Shown: positions 14,240-21,606 of the stretch, in pieces
How the letters are laid out: each line of letters starts with the position of its first letter
Numbering within the stretch: position 1 is the stretch's first letter
DNA from: Collinsella aerofaciens
GTDB taxonomy: Bacteria; Actinomycetota; Coriobacteriia; Coriobacteriales; Coriobacteriaceae
Assembly: GCA_030841765.1 (NCBI GenBank)
Contig: JAUUSS010000020.1
Location: 1-25,139, forward strand
Direction: 5' to 3'
Length of the DNA: 25,139 nucleotides
The notes under the pieces: model-generated
What the model saw: only the letters and a program-made list of their open reading frames with translations
Databases searched by the model: none
What the model was told of the DNA's origin: nothing
Position numbers and translations under genes: made by a program

Positions 14240-16666
14240 TTACGCGTGCCAGATCTCGTCGCGGTACTCGCGAATGGTGCGGTCGCTCGAGAACCAGCCG
14301 GAGGAGGCGGTGTTGAGCAGCGCCTTGCGGTTCCAGGTCTCCTGGTCGCCGTAGCTGCCGGTGAGCTTCTCCCACGCATCCACGTAGCTGCGGAAATCGG
14401 CCATGACCAGGTCGGGGTCGTTGTTGTTCATGAGCTCGTTGTAGATGCTCTCGAAGTTGCCCGAAAGGCCCGCAAAGGTGTTGTCCTTGAGCTCGTCCAT
14501 TACGCGGCCCAGACGCTCGCGATCGTTGTTGAGCGTATCCCACGCAAAGTAGCTATTGGATGCCCAGAGCTTCTCGACCTCGGGGGCGGTCAGGCCAAAG
14601 ATGGCCTCGTTCTCGCGGCCAGCCAGGTCGGCGATCTCGATGTTGGCGCCGTCGAGGGTACCCAGCGTAATGGCGCCGTTCATCATGAGCTTCATGTTGG
14701 ACGTGCCCGAGGCCTCCTTGCCGGCCGTGGAGATCTGCTCCGAGATCTCGGCGGCAGGGTAAATGAGCTGGGCGTTGCTCACGCGGAAGTTGGGGATAAA
14801 GCAGACCTTCATGACCTCGTTGACGCGGGCATCGTTGTTGATGACGTCGGCCACGGAGTTAATGAGGCGGATGGTCTCCTTGGCAAAGGTGTAGCTCGAG
14901 GCAGCCTTGCCGCTAAAGATGAAGGTCGTCGGCGTCACGTGGAAGTTGGGACCGGCGATGCGACGGTTGTATATGTCCATCACCTTCATGATGTTCATGA
15001 GCTGGCGCTTGTAGGCGTGGAAGCGCTTTACCTGGACATCGAAGACGGTGTTGGGGTCGATGTCCAGACCGGTCTCGGCCTTAACGTAGGCGGCCAGACG
15101 CTCCTTGTTAGTGCGCTTGGAGGCACCCACGGCCTTCAGGAACTCGGTGTCGTCCTTAAAACCTTTAAGCTTCTCAAGCTCAAAGGCGTCCTTCAGCCAA
15201 CCGTCGCCAATGGCCTCGGTCACGAGCTTGGCATAGGTGGGGTTGGCCTCGGCAAAGAAGCGACGGTGCGAGATGCCGTTGGTCTTGTTGTTGAACTTCT
15301 CGGGCGTTAAGGCATAGAAGTCCTTGAGCACGATGTTCTTGATGATGTCGGAGTGGATCTTTGCCACGCCGTTGACGCTATGGCTGCAGATCACAGACAG
15401 GTTGGCCATGCGAATCTCGCCGTCCCACAGAATGGCGGTCTGGCGCAGACGCTCCTGCCAGCCCTCCTGCGTGGTGTCGAACGACTCGTGCCAACGACGG
15501 CTGATCTCGTCGATGATCTGGTACACGCGGGGGAGCAGCTTGGAGAACGTGCCGATGGGCCACTTCTCCAGAGCCTCGGGCAGGATGGTGTGGTTGGTGT
15601 AGCTCACGACCTGCGTCACGATGTTCCAGGCGTCGTCCCACTCGAGCTTCTTCTCGTCGATGAGGATACGCATGAGCTCGGGGCCGCACATGGCGGGATG
15701 GGTATCGTTGGTGTGGATGGCCACAAACTGCGGCAGCAGCTCCCAGTTCGCGCCGTGCTCCTTCTCAAAGGTGTCGAGCAGGCTGTAGATGCCGGCCGAT
15801 ACAAACAGGTACTCCTGCTTCAGGCGCAGCAGACGGCCGTGCTCGCCGGCGTCGTTGGGGTAGAGGATGGCGCTGATGGCCTCGGCCTCGGCGCGCTCGG
15901 CATCGGCCAGGGCGTAGTCACCGCGGTTGAAGGCCTCAAGGTCAAAGTGCTCCTCGACCGGCTCGGCAGCCCATACGCGCAGCTTGTTGACGGTCTCGCC
16001 GGCATAGCCCACGACGGGGATGTCATAAGGGACGGCCAGGATATCCTGCGTGTCCACCGTGCGGTAGAACGTGCGGCCGTTCTCCTCAAAGCCCTCGACG
16101 TGACCGCCAAACTTAATGGTCACGGCCTTGTCCTGACGACGGACCTCCCAGGGATAACCGTGGGTGAGCCACTCGTCGGTGGCCTCGACCTGGCTGCCGT
16201 TGACGATCTCCTGCTTAAACAGACCATAGCGGTAGCGCATGCCGTTGCCGTAGCCGGCAATGCCCTCGGCTGACATGGAATCCAGGAAGCATGCGGCCAG
16301 ACGACCCAGGCCACCGTTGCCCAGTGCCGGGTCGGGCTCCTGGTTCTCGATGACGGACAGGTCAAAGCCCATGTCGTCGAGCGCCTCGGCGACCATGTCG
16401 CGCACGCCAAAGTTGAGCAGGTAGTTGTCGAGCAGGCGGCCGATCAAAAACTCGATCGAGAAGTAGTACACGCGCTTCTTGCCCTCGGACGCCGCACGGG
16501 CGTCGCTCTTGGTGGCAACGGTGCGCGCCTTCTCGGCCACGAGCTTGGCCAGGGCGTTAAAGCGGTCAAGGTCGCTGGCGGCCTCGACGCTCTTTCCGCT
16601 AATGCTCATGACGGCATCGCGATAGAGCTCGGTAAACTCCTGCTTGTTGTCGAAGATCTTATTCAT
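14240..16666 (-). CDS. glgP: Glycogen/alpha-glucan phosphorylase
   Basis: A GT35 enzyme that releases glucose-1-phosphate from alpha-1,4-glucan ends using phosphate and pyridoxal phosphate. At 808 residues it has normal length. Seen are NGGLGRLAACFLDSM near residue 115, HTNDTHPAM, YTNHTILPEALEKW and NGISHRRF. The cofactor-binding signature EASGTSNMKLMMNGA contains the Schiff-base Lys659, and GTLDGANIEI follows. AAAGGA five bases before the ATG is a clear ribosome site. It lies between glgB and glgC on the same strand, so synthesis and breakdown genes are grouped; its product glucose-1-phosphate is the GlgC substrate. It carries no Lys-rich tail, unlike GlgA and GlgB. A preference for glycogen over maltodextrin is inferred from context only. 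Confidence 0.96.
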   Translation of the reverse strand: MNKIFDNKQEFTELYRDAVMSISGKSVEAASDLDRFNALAKLVAEKARTVATKSDARAASEGKKRVYYFSIEFLIGRLLDNYLLNFGVRDMVAEALDDMGFDLSVIENQEPDPALGNGGLGRLAACFLDSMSAEGIAGYGNGMRYRYGLFKQEIVNGSQVEATDEWLTHGYPWEVRRQDKAVTIKFGGHVEGFEENGRTFYRTVDTQDILAVPYDIPVVGYAGETVNKLRVWAAEPVEEHFDLEAFNRGDYALADAERAEAEAISAILYPNDAGEHGRLLRLKQEYLFVSAGIYSLLDTFEKEHGANWELLPQFVAIHTNDTHPAMCGPELMRILIDEKKLEWDDAWNIVTQVVSYTNHTILPEALEKWPIGTFSKLLPRVYQIIDEISRRWHESFDTTQEGWQERLRQTAILWDGEIRMANLSVICSHSVNGVAKIHSDIIKNIVLKDFYALTPEKFNNKTNGISHRRFFAEANPTYAKLVTEAIGDGWLKDAFELEKLKGFKDDTEFLKAVGASKRTNKERLAAYVKAETGLDIDPNTVFDVQVKRFHAYKRQLMNIMKVMDIYNRRIAGPNFHVTPTTFIFSGKAASSYTFAKETIRLINSVADVINNDARVNEVMKVCFIPNFRVSNAQLIYPAAEISEQISTAGKEASGTSNMKLMMNGAITLGTLDGANIEIADLAGRENEAIFGLTAPEVEKLWASNSYFAWDTLNNDRERLGRVMDELKDNTFAGLSGNFESIYNELMNNNDPDLVMADFRSYVDAWEKLTGSYGDQETWNRKALLNTASSGWFSSDRTIREYRDEIWHA

Positions 16667-16720
16667 ACGTTCCTTTCCCCCGGGGATGTTTCTCCCGGAA
16701 CGGTTATGACTTGTATCCTA

Positions 16721-16735
16721 CGCCCCCGCGGGGCG
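16721..16735 (-). other. Short GC palindrome between glgB and glgP
   Basis: CGCCCC and GGGGCG (16721-16726 with 16730-16735) flank three bases in the 94-base gap between glgB and glgP. The stem is too short and has no T-run, so termination is uncertain; the same gap could hold a glgP promoter, but none is clear. Confidence 0.3.
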
Positions 16736-16760
16736 GGTAATTACAGTGGTAACGCCTTTG

Positions 16761-19019
16761 TTACGCTTTCTTGGCATGAGCCTTAACAGCAGCTGCCTTG
16801 GCCTTGGGAGCAGTCTTTTTGGTGGCTGCCTTCTTGGCCGTGGCGGACTTGGCCGATGCCTTGGCAGAGGGCTTGGCAGCCTTCGCCTTAACCGGAGACT
16901 TCTTAGCAGCCGCGGTCTTGGGCTTCACCGAGGACGCACGTTTGCGCGTCGCCTTTTTGGGCTCCTCGACCACGGGCGGCTTATAGCTACTGGGGCCGCG
17001 GCGCTTAAGCACCACACCTGCCAGGCCGGGCACCTTAATCTCGATGGAGTCCATCTGCCCGTTCCAGGGATAGGGCTCGCTCGAGCAGGTGTAGGGCTCC
17101 TCGCCGGCATAGCCGCTGCCGCCAAACTCGGGACGGTCGGAATCAAAGATGACCTCCCAGTCACCCTCGCGCGGTACGCCCACGCGGAAGCTCTCGTAGC
17201 TCGCCGGATCAAAGTTGATCAGGATCACCAGATCGTCATCGACGTCCTCGCCCTGGCGCACAAAGCTCACGATGGACTGCTTGGAGTTGTCCGCGTCAAT
17301 CCAGGTAAAGCCGTCGTCGGTGTAGCCGCGCTCGTACAGGGCGGGCTCGGCGGTGTACAGGTGGTTGAGCGCCTTAATGAACGCCTGATGATGGCGGTGG
17401 GTCTCGTACTCCTCGGTCAGAAACCACTGGATGGACTCGTAGTAGCGCCATTCAATAAACTGGCCGATCTCGTTGCCCATAAAGTTGAGCTTCGCACCGG
17501 GGTGCGTCATTTGGTAGAAAGCCAGCGTGCGCAGGCCGGCAAACTGGCGCCACCAGTCGCCCGGCATGCGGCCGATCAGCGAGCACTTACCGTGCACGAC
17601 CTCGTCGTGGCTCAGCGGGCAAATAAAGTTCTCGGTAAAGGCGTACATGATGGAGAACGTGAGCAGCCCGTGGTTGCCGGGGCGCCACGGAAAATCGGTC
17701 TGCATGTAGTGCAAGGTGTCGTTCATCCAGCCCATGTCCCACTTATAGTGGAACCCCAGGCCGCCGTCCTGCGGCGGGTAGGTTACGAGCGGCCACGCAG
17801 TGGACTCCTCGGCCATCATCATCACGTCGGGGCAGTGAGCCTCCACGGCGCAGTTGACCTGACGGATAAATGCGCTGGCGTCCAGGTCCTCCTCGGTACC
17901 GTACTTGTTGAACTTCTTTTGGCCTGGATCGTCGATGCCAAAGTTGAGGTACAGCATACTGGACACGCCGTCCATGCGAATGCCGTCCACGTGGAAGTTC
18001 TCGAGCCAGTACAGCACGTTGGAGACTAGGAAGGAGCGGACCTCGCCGCGGGCGAAGTCGAACTTATGCGTGCCCCAGTTGGGGTGAATCTCGTGCTCAA
18101 ACAGCATGTGGCCGTTAAAGGTGGCAAGGCCGTGGGAATCGGCGCAAAAACCGCCGGGCACCCAGTCCATGATCACGCCAATGCCCGCCTCGTGGCACGC
18201 ATCGATAAAGTGCATGAGCTGCTGCGGGTTGCCGTAGCGCGACGTAGCGGCATAATAGCCGGTCGTCTGGTAGCCCCAGGAGCCGTCGAAGGGATGCTCC
18301 ATGAGCGGCATGACCTCGATATGCGTATAGCCCATGTCGCGCACGTAGTCCACGAGCTCCACCGACAGGTCGTCGTAGGTGTAAAACTCGCCGCGCTGCG
18401 CGGGGAAGGGGTCCATGGGACCGGGGTAGTTGCCGTACTCGTCGGGCTCGCCCTGCGGCGCGTCACCGTGGCGCTTCCACGAGCCAATATGCACCTCGTA
18501 GATGTTAAGCGGCTGCGACATATGGTTGTGACCGGCGCGGCGCTTGAGCCACGCGGCGTCGTTCCACTTGTAGCCATCGAGGGTCCACAGCACGCTGGCG
18601 GTACCCGGAGGGCACTCGGCCTTAAAGGCATACGGATCGGCCTTGTAGAGCTTCTCGCCCTCGTTGGTCTCGATGAGATATTTATAGAGCTGACCCTGCT
18701 CGGCGCCAGGAATAAAGCCTTCCCAAATAGCGCTCGTATGCACGGGCACCAGCGGGTTGGCTTGTTCATCCCAGTCGTTAAATTCGCCAATGACATGGAC
18801 ACTCTTTACGTCGGGCGCCCAAACGCAAAAGCGCCAGCCGCGCGTGCGCTGCTGCGTGTCGGGATGCGCGCCCATCTTTTCCCAGCTGCGCTCCCACATT
18901 CCAATGCCAAACAGGTAGACATCGTCCTTGGAGAGCTCCGGTGCGTGCGGAGCCGGTTTGCGAGTTGCGGGCTTTTTAGCCGTTGGCTTTAGCTTTGAAT
19001 CGCTCACGTTTGATCCCAT
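16761..19019 (-). CDS. glgB: 1,4-alpha-glucan branching enzyme with Lys/Ala-rich C-terminal tail
   Basis: Forms alpha-1,6 branches in glycogen (GH13 subfamily 9 type). A short basic N-terminal stretch (KPTAKKPATRKPAP) precedes the CBM48 region (GWRFCVWAPDVKSVHVIGEF) and the catalytic barrel: EVHIGSWKRHG, HPFDGSWGYQTTGYY, nucleophile Asp350 in DGIRMDGVSSML, the acid/base Glu in MAEEST, and PLSHDEVVHGK. The all-beta C-domain ends near VLKRRG. The last 68 residues (EEPKKATRKRASS to KAHAKKA) are almost only Lys, Ala, Ser, Thr and Pro, like a histone H1 tail and like the tail of GlgA. The start is uncertain: ATGs at 19022 and 19019 lack a good ribosome site, a GTG at 19007 has a weak one, and the longest frame begins with TTG at 19067. 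It is the first gene of the minus-strand block, behind a leader of about 190 bases. Confidence 0.94.
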   Translation of the reverse strand: MGSNVSDSKLKPTAKKPATRKPAPHAPELSKDDVYLFGIGMWERSWEKMGAHPDTQQRTRGWRFCVWAPDVKSVHVIGEFNDWDEQANPLVPVHTSAIWEGFIPGAEQGQLYKYLIETNEGEKLYKADPYAFKAECPPGTASVLWTLDGYKWNDAAWLKRRAGHNHMSQPLNIYEVHIGSWKRHGDAPQGEPDEYGNYPGPMDPFPAQRGEFYTYDDLSVELVDYVRDMGYTHIEVMPLMEHPFDGSWGYQTTGYYAATSRYGNPQQLMHFIDACHEAGIGVIMDWVPGGFCADSHGLATFNGHMLFEHEIHPNWGTHKFDFARGEVRSFLVSNVLYWLENFHVDGIRMDGVSSMLYLNFGIDDPGQKKFNKYGTEEDLDASAFIRQVNCAVEAHCPDVMMMAEESTAWPLVTYPPQDGGLGFHYKWDMGWMNDTLHYMQTDFPWRPGNHGLLTFSIMYAFTENFICPLSHDEVVHGKCSLIGRMPGDWWRQFAGLRTLAFYQMTHPGAKLNFMGNEIGQFIEWRYYESIQWFLTEEYETHRHHQAFIKALNHLYTAEPALYERGYTDDGFTWIDADNSKQSIVSFVRQGEDVDDDLVILINFDPASYESFRVGVPREGDWEVIFDSDRPEFGGSGYAGEEPYTCSSEPYPWNGQMDSIEIKVPGLAGVVLKRRGPSSYKPPVVEEPKKATRKRASSVKPKTAAAKKSPVKAKAAKPSAKASAKSATAKKAATKKTAPKAKAAAVKAHAKKA

Positions 19020-19094
19020 CATGACGCGGCAGCGTGTTGCCTTGGTGACTAGATGCGAAAGGTCCAAGGCTGCACGAATCGAAGGGACGGCGAA

Positions 19095-19146
19095 GTTTCT
19101 GTGATTCGTTCCACCTCGCGTGCTCGGTGGAACTTTCGGCAGAAAC
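19095..19146 (-). promoter_or_regulatory. Dyad-symmetric structure in the glgB leader
   Basis: Nested inverted repeats: outer GTTTCTG/CAGAAAC (19095-19101 with 19140-19146) and inner TTCCACC/GGTGGAA (19109-19115 with 19126-19132), separated by matched seven-base unpaired stretches. Transcribed from the glgB promoter, it would fold into a two-tier hairpin within the 5' leader. No known riboswitch class was recognised. Confidence 0.55.
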
Positions 19147-19219
19147 TACGATAACACCTGTGCGTTAGTTTTATGGACGAAAGCGGATTTGCGGGGGCTT
19201 TTAATCGGTAAGCGACATG

Positions 19220-19248
19220 TTTATACCACTGGCAGAATTGCCGTGGTA
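19220..19248 (-). promoter_or_regulatory. Candidate glgB promoter (extended -10)
   Basis: On the minus strand TGG-TATAAA (-10 at 19220-19225) has an extended -10 form. The -35 position (19243-19248) reads TACCAC, a poor match that coincides with the end of an operator half-site. A repressor bound there would block the promoter. Confidence 0.45.
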
Positions 19249-19331
19249 AAACTCTTGACAGTTTTACCAATTTGGGTTTCAAAATTGTTTGGCTGACGTT
19301 TGGTAAAACGTTTTTAGCAGGATGTTTACCA
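19244..19331. promoter_or_regulatory. Cluster of TGGTAAAAC/GTTTTACCA operators between glgB and the HAD gene
   Basis: Four half-sites: TGGTAAAAC 19244-19252, GTTTTACCA 19261-19269, TGGTAAAAC 19301-19309 (followed by GTTTTTAGCA, making a near-palindrome around a central CG), and GTTTACCA 19324-19331. The first two form a perfect inverted repeat flanking TCTTGACA, so one palindrome covers the -35 boxes of both divergent promoters. The pattern suits a LacI-family regulator of sugar metabolism, but the regulator is not in the window. Identical half-sites occur at 9360-9402. Confidence 0.65.
19255..19283 (+). promoter_or_regulatory. Candidate promoter of the HAD-thiamine pyrophosphokinase pair
   Basis: A consensus -35 TTGACA (19255-19260) lies inside the operator palindrome; 17 bases later is a weak -10 (TTCAAA, 19278-19283). 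With this strong -35 the pair could be well expressed when the operator is free. The -10 choice is uncertain. Confidence 0.45.
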
Positions 19332-19353
19332 TTTGATATCGAAAGGTTCATTT

Positions 19354-20043
19354 ATGCCCCATACCGCCACTCCCAAGGTTGCTTTTATTTTCGATTGCGA
19401 TGGCACGCTGGTTAATAGCACCCCCGTTTGGGCTTATGCTCAGCCCGAGTTATTGCACCGCCACGGGATTGACGTGACCGTGGATGACTTTGCCCAATTT
19501 GAGCACCTGTCGCTGGAGGACGAGTGCCAGGCCTACCACGACACATGGGGCATTGGCACGAATGGCGAGGAGCTCTACCGTGAGCTGAGCGACATCCTGA
19601 TCGATGGCTACTCCAAGGTGCCGCCGCGCGACGGGCTCCTGACATTTTTGGAGCAGGCGAAGGCGGCAGGCATTGCCATGTGCGTGGCTACGTCCACGCC
19701 GGCCGAGCTGGTGCAGTCTGCTCTCGCTGGCGCCGGGCTCGACGCCTACATGGAGTTTGTGACCACCACGGGCGAGGCGGGGCGCTCCAAGCAGTTCCCC
19801 GATGTGTACGAGCTGGCGCTGCGCCGTCTGGAGAAGCGCCATGGGCACAAGTTTGAGCACGCATGGGTGTTTGAGGATGCGGTCTTTGGCCTTAAGAGCT
19901 CTGGCACCGCAGGCTTTAGGCGCGTGGGCATCTATGACCCGCATGGCCGTATGGAGCGCGAAGAGGTCCGCGCCAACTGCGACATCTTTATCGACAGCTA
20001 TGAGGAGCTGGATTTGGATCGCGTTCTTACGTATGAAGGTTAG
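19354..20043 (+). CDS. HAD-superfamily phosphatase/phosphoglucomutase-like hydrolase
   Basis: A 229-residue HAD hydrolase with a helical C1 cap as in beta-phosphoglucomutase and phosphoglycolate phosphatase. Motif I is FIFDCDGTLVNS (nucleophile and acid/base Asp), motif II is the Thr/Ser in VATSTPAE, and motifs III/IV include the later Lys and FEDAVFGLKSSGTAG (metal-binding Glu-Asp). The start at 19354 is set by GAAAGG seven bases upstream; an upstream TTG frame is unlikely. Thiamine pyrophosphokinase starts nine bases after its stop, so the two are co-transcribed. It shares an operator region with glgB, which makes a sugar-phosphate substrate tempting; a phosphatase for thiamine-pathway phosphates is the other option. 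The substrate cannot be told from sequence alone. Confidence 0.85.
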   Translation: MPHTATPKVAFIFDCDGTLVNSTPVWAYAQPELLHRHGIDVTVDDFAQFEHLSLEDECQAYHDTWGIGTNGEELYRELSDILIDGYSKVPPRDGLLTFLEQAKAAGIAMCVATSTPAELVQSALAGAGLDAYMEFVTTTGEAGRSKQFPDVYELALRRLEKRHGHKFEHAWVFEDAVFGLKSSGTAGFRRVGIYDPHGRMEREEVRANCDIFIDSYEELDLDRVLTYEG

Positions 20044-20052
20044 GCGAGGGCG

Positions 20053-20694
20053 TTGTCCGAGAAAGTATTAGTGGTCTGCGGCTCGCCCGTGGTGGCGAGC
20101 GCGGATCTGTTGCGTAGGCTAGCAGGGGAGTATGACCACGTCGTCGCCGTGGACCGCGGCCTGGATGCCCTTCTAGATGCCGGCTTGAGCTGTGACGTAT
20201 ACGTAGGTGACGCCGATACGGTAAGCGACGCCGGTCGCACCCTAGTTGATGCCGCCAAAGACTTTGAAGTTGAGCGCCACGACCCCTACAAGGACTATAC
20301 CGATCTGGCGTTGGCGCTCGATTCCATCCGACGCCGCTGGTCGGGTGCCGAAGTGGTTGCGACTTGCGCTACGGGCGGCCGTCCGGACATGGCACTTTCC
20401 GTACTGGGCCTGCTCGCGGGCTACGAGGACGCACCCATCTGGATCTTCGAGGACAAGGTGGTCGCCCGCATTCTTCACGCAGGCGAGTCGTGGACCATCG
20501 AAGGCGCCGAAGGCAAGACGTTCTCCATCATCGCCATAGCCCCCAACACCAAGGTAAGCGAACATGGCCTAGAGTGGGAACTAGATCACAGCCCCCTAGA
20601 CCTCTTGGCCGACACGGGCATCAGCAACGTCGTCAGGTCAACAGCCACAATCCAAGTCCACACCGGCACCGCCATCGCTTACCTCTACAGGTAA
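20053..20694 (+). CDS. Thiamine pyrophosphokinase (TPK/ThiN-like)
   Basis: Converts thiamine and ATP to thiamine pyrophosphate. Of 213 residues, the N-terminal half shows HVVAVDRGLDALLDAGLSCD and YVGDADTVS (family form: ADGG...PD...GDFDS), then the YKDYTDLALAL nucleotide-site motif and ATGGRPDMALSVLGLL (family GGRxDH, with Met here instead of His). The second half is the beta-rich thiamine-binding domain. The start codon appears to be TTG at 20053, directly after GGCGAGGG; spacing is very short, and a GTG at 20071 would cut into the first beta-strand. It follows the HAD gene by nine bases. A long palindrome lies just downstream at 20709-20781. Confidence 0.87.
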   Translation: MSEKVLVVCGSPVVASADLLRRLAGEYDHVVAVDRGLDALLDAGLSCDVYVGDADTVSDAGRTLVDAAKDFEVERHDPYKDYTDLALALDSIRRRWSGAEVVATCATGGRPDMALSVLGLLAGYEDAPIWIFEDKVVARILHAGESWTIEGAEGKTFSIIAIAPNTKVSEHGLEWELDHSPLDLLADTGISNVVRSTATIQVHTGTAIAYLYR

Positions 20695-20708
20695 GGTCTA
20701 TCGCATCA

Positions 20709-20781
20709 GGGTTTTATCGGGACGGTGGATAGAAATAAGCGCTCGAAGAGTGTTTATTTCTGCCCCGTCCCAGGAAAACCC
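20709..20781. repeat. Long interrupted palindrome after the thiamine pyrophosphokinase gene
   Basis: Nested complementary segments: GGGTTTT/AAAACCC (20709-20715 with 20775-20781), GGGACGG/CCGTCCC (20719-20725 with 20765-20771), AGAAATAA/TTATTTCT (20731-20738 with 20754-20761) and GCGCTC/GAGTGT with G-U pairs (20739-20744 with 20748-20753). They add to about 28 bp closing on a GAA triloop. No T-run follows. It carries CGGTG like the palindromes at 2841 and 5484, and may also hinder transcription from running into the tRNA gene. Confidence 0.75.
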
Positions 20782-20811
20782 GTAAGTAAGAGATTCAACC
20801 CAAAAAAGTCC

Positions 20812-20840
20812 TTGCATCAAAGAAAGTCTTCCCCTATAGT
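20812..20840 (+). promoter_or_regulatory. tRNA-Ala promoter
   Basis: TTGCAT (20812-20817), a 17-base spacer and TATAGT (20835-20840) form a near-consensus sigma-A promoter, placing transcription start about seven bases before the tRNA 5' end. Confidence 0.8.
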
Positions 20841-20853
20841 ATCTCCTCGTCAC

Positions 20854-20929
20854 GGGGGCGTAGCTCAGCTGGGAGAGCGCTTGACTGGCAGTCAAGAGGT
20901 CAGGGGTTCGATCCCCCTCGTCTCCACCA
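20854..20929 (+). tRNA. tRNA-Ala, anticodon GGC
   Basis: A 76-base cloverleaf: acceptor GGGGGCG with CGTCTCC, D-arm GCTC/GAGC, anticodon stem CTTGA/TCAAG with loop CTGGCAG (anticodon GGC at 20887-20889, reads GCC), T-arm AGGGG-TTCGATC-CCCCT, discriminator A and encoded CCA. The acceptor has a G3-U70 pair, the main alanine identity element. It stands alone between its own promoter and terminator. Confidence 0.97.
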
Positions 20930-20939
20930 TCGTGAATGC

Positions 20940-20970
20940 AAAGGCCTTCGGAATTCCGAAGGCCTTTTTT
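20940..20970 (+). terminator. Terminator of tRNA-Ala
   Basis: The perfect 12-bp stem AAAGGCCTTCGG/CCGAAGGCCTTT (20940-20951 with 20956-20967) has an AATT loop and is followed by TTT, a strong intrinsic terminator. Confidence 0.93.
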
Positions 20971-21606
20971 CATGCCAAAAAACCACGCGCCACAAACCCC
21001 ACCTACGCCAACAAAAAGTTGCACAATTTATTTCCCGTGCCTGTACATAGTTTGTTAGACAAACGAGATTATCGGCACAGCTCGCTGCTTCATTTAGGCG
21101 TTCAGGAACGCCCCTAATCACCGTTAGCATCCCAATAACCTGCATCAATGTGAACAACATCCCAAAACAACCCCCTTAAGCACGCTAAATGAACGATATG
21201 TTGTCCACCACAAGCCAAATCAGTTTCGCTACCAGCTTGTGCTACGATACCTAACGTTACATGAGTTCAACTGTGCTCACGGCTCCAGCAAGTCGCAAAG
21301 CGCAGGGTCGATCAGCATCCGGCCGTAACGGCGGTGCCAGAAACACCACGAGCTCCAATAAAGAGGTCATGCGACTTAAATTGTTTGCAATAAGTTATTT
21401 CTAAAGTGCAAATGGTTACTAGTTTGCAAGCCAAAGCGTAGCAGTCTTCCAGCTGTTTGCGTGCGATTCAGTTTTGTACCCGCTTGACTGGTTCGCACGC
21501 AGCCAGCTGGGGTCACGGTCATTTTTGCGATACACTTCCGCGACCCTAGCAACTGCATTTGTACATACCGTTCACGGTGGGGCAGAGCCACGTGCTTGTC
21601 TGACTG
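20971..21606 (+). other. Gene-free stretch upstream of the polysaccharide operon (leader/regulatory region)
   Basis: About 640 bases lacking any believable gene on either strand; short open frames have neither ribosome sites nor family motifs. Base composition is more AT-rich than the genes around it. A short hairpin GGCGTTC/GAACGCC lies at 21097-21112 and larger hairpins at 21449-21545. A promoter for the downstream operon must lie here or further right, but no good -35/-10 pair could be fixed (a TACGAT at 21243 lacks a partner). Confidence 0.6.
21449..21510 (+). repeat. 15-bp interrupted inverted repeat in the leader
   Basis: CCAGCTG-ttt-GCGTGCGA (21449-21466) pairs with TCGCACGC-agc-CAGCTGG (21493-21510): 15 bp with a symmetrical three-base internal loop and a 26-base apical loop. 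A second weaker hairpin follows at once (GGTCACGG 21511-21518 with CCGCGACC 21538-21545, one mismatch). No T-run follows either. Probably structured leader RNA of the polysaccharide operon, or a DNA regulatory site. Confidence 0.65.

Noticed and set aside
14207..16273. Long plus-strand frames opposite glgP
   Set aside because: Mirror frames of a highly biased gene; no recognisable domain, and glgP motifs fully account for this stretch.
19100..19140. Possible T-box riboswitch, because GAGGTGGAAC in the glgB leader resembles the T-box bulge sequence
   Set aside because: The conserved AGGGTGGNACCGCG core is not matched, no specifier stem or terminator was found, and glgB is not an amino-acid gene.
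20725..21117. A 130-codon plus-strand frame running through the tRNA-Ala gene
   Set aside because: It crosses a certain tRNA and its terminator, and has no ribosome site or family similarity.
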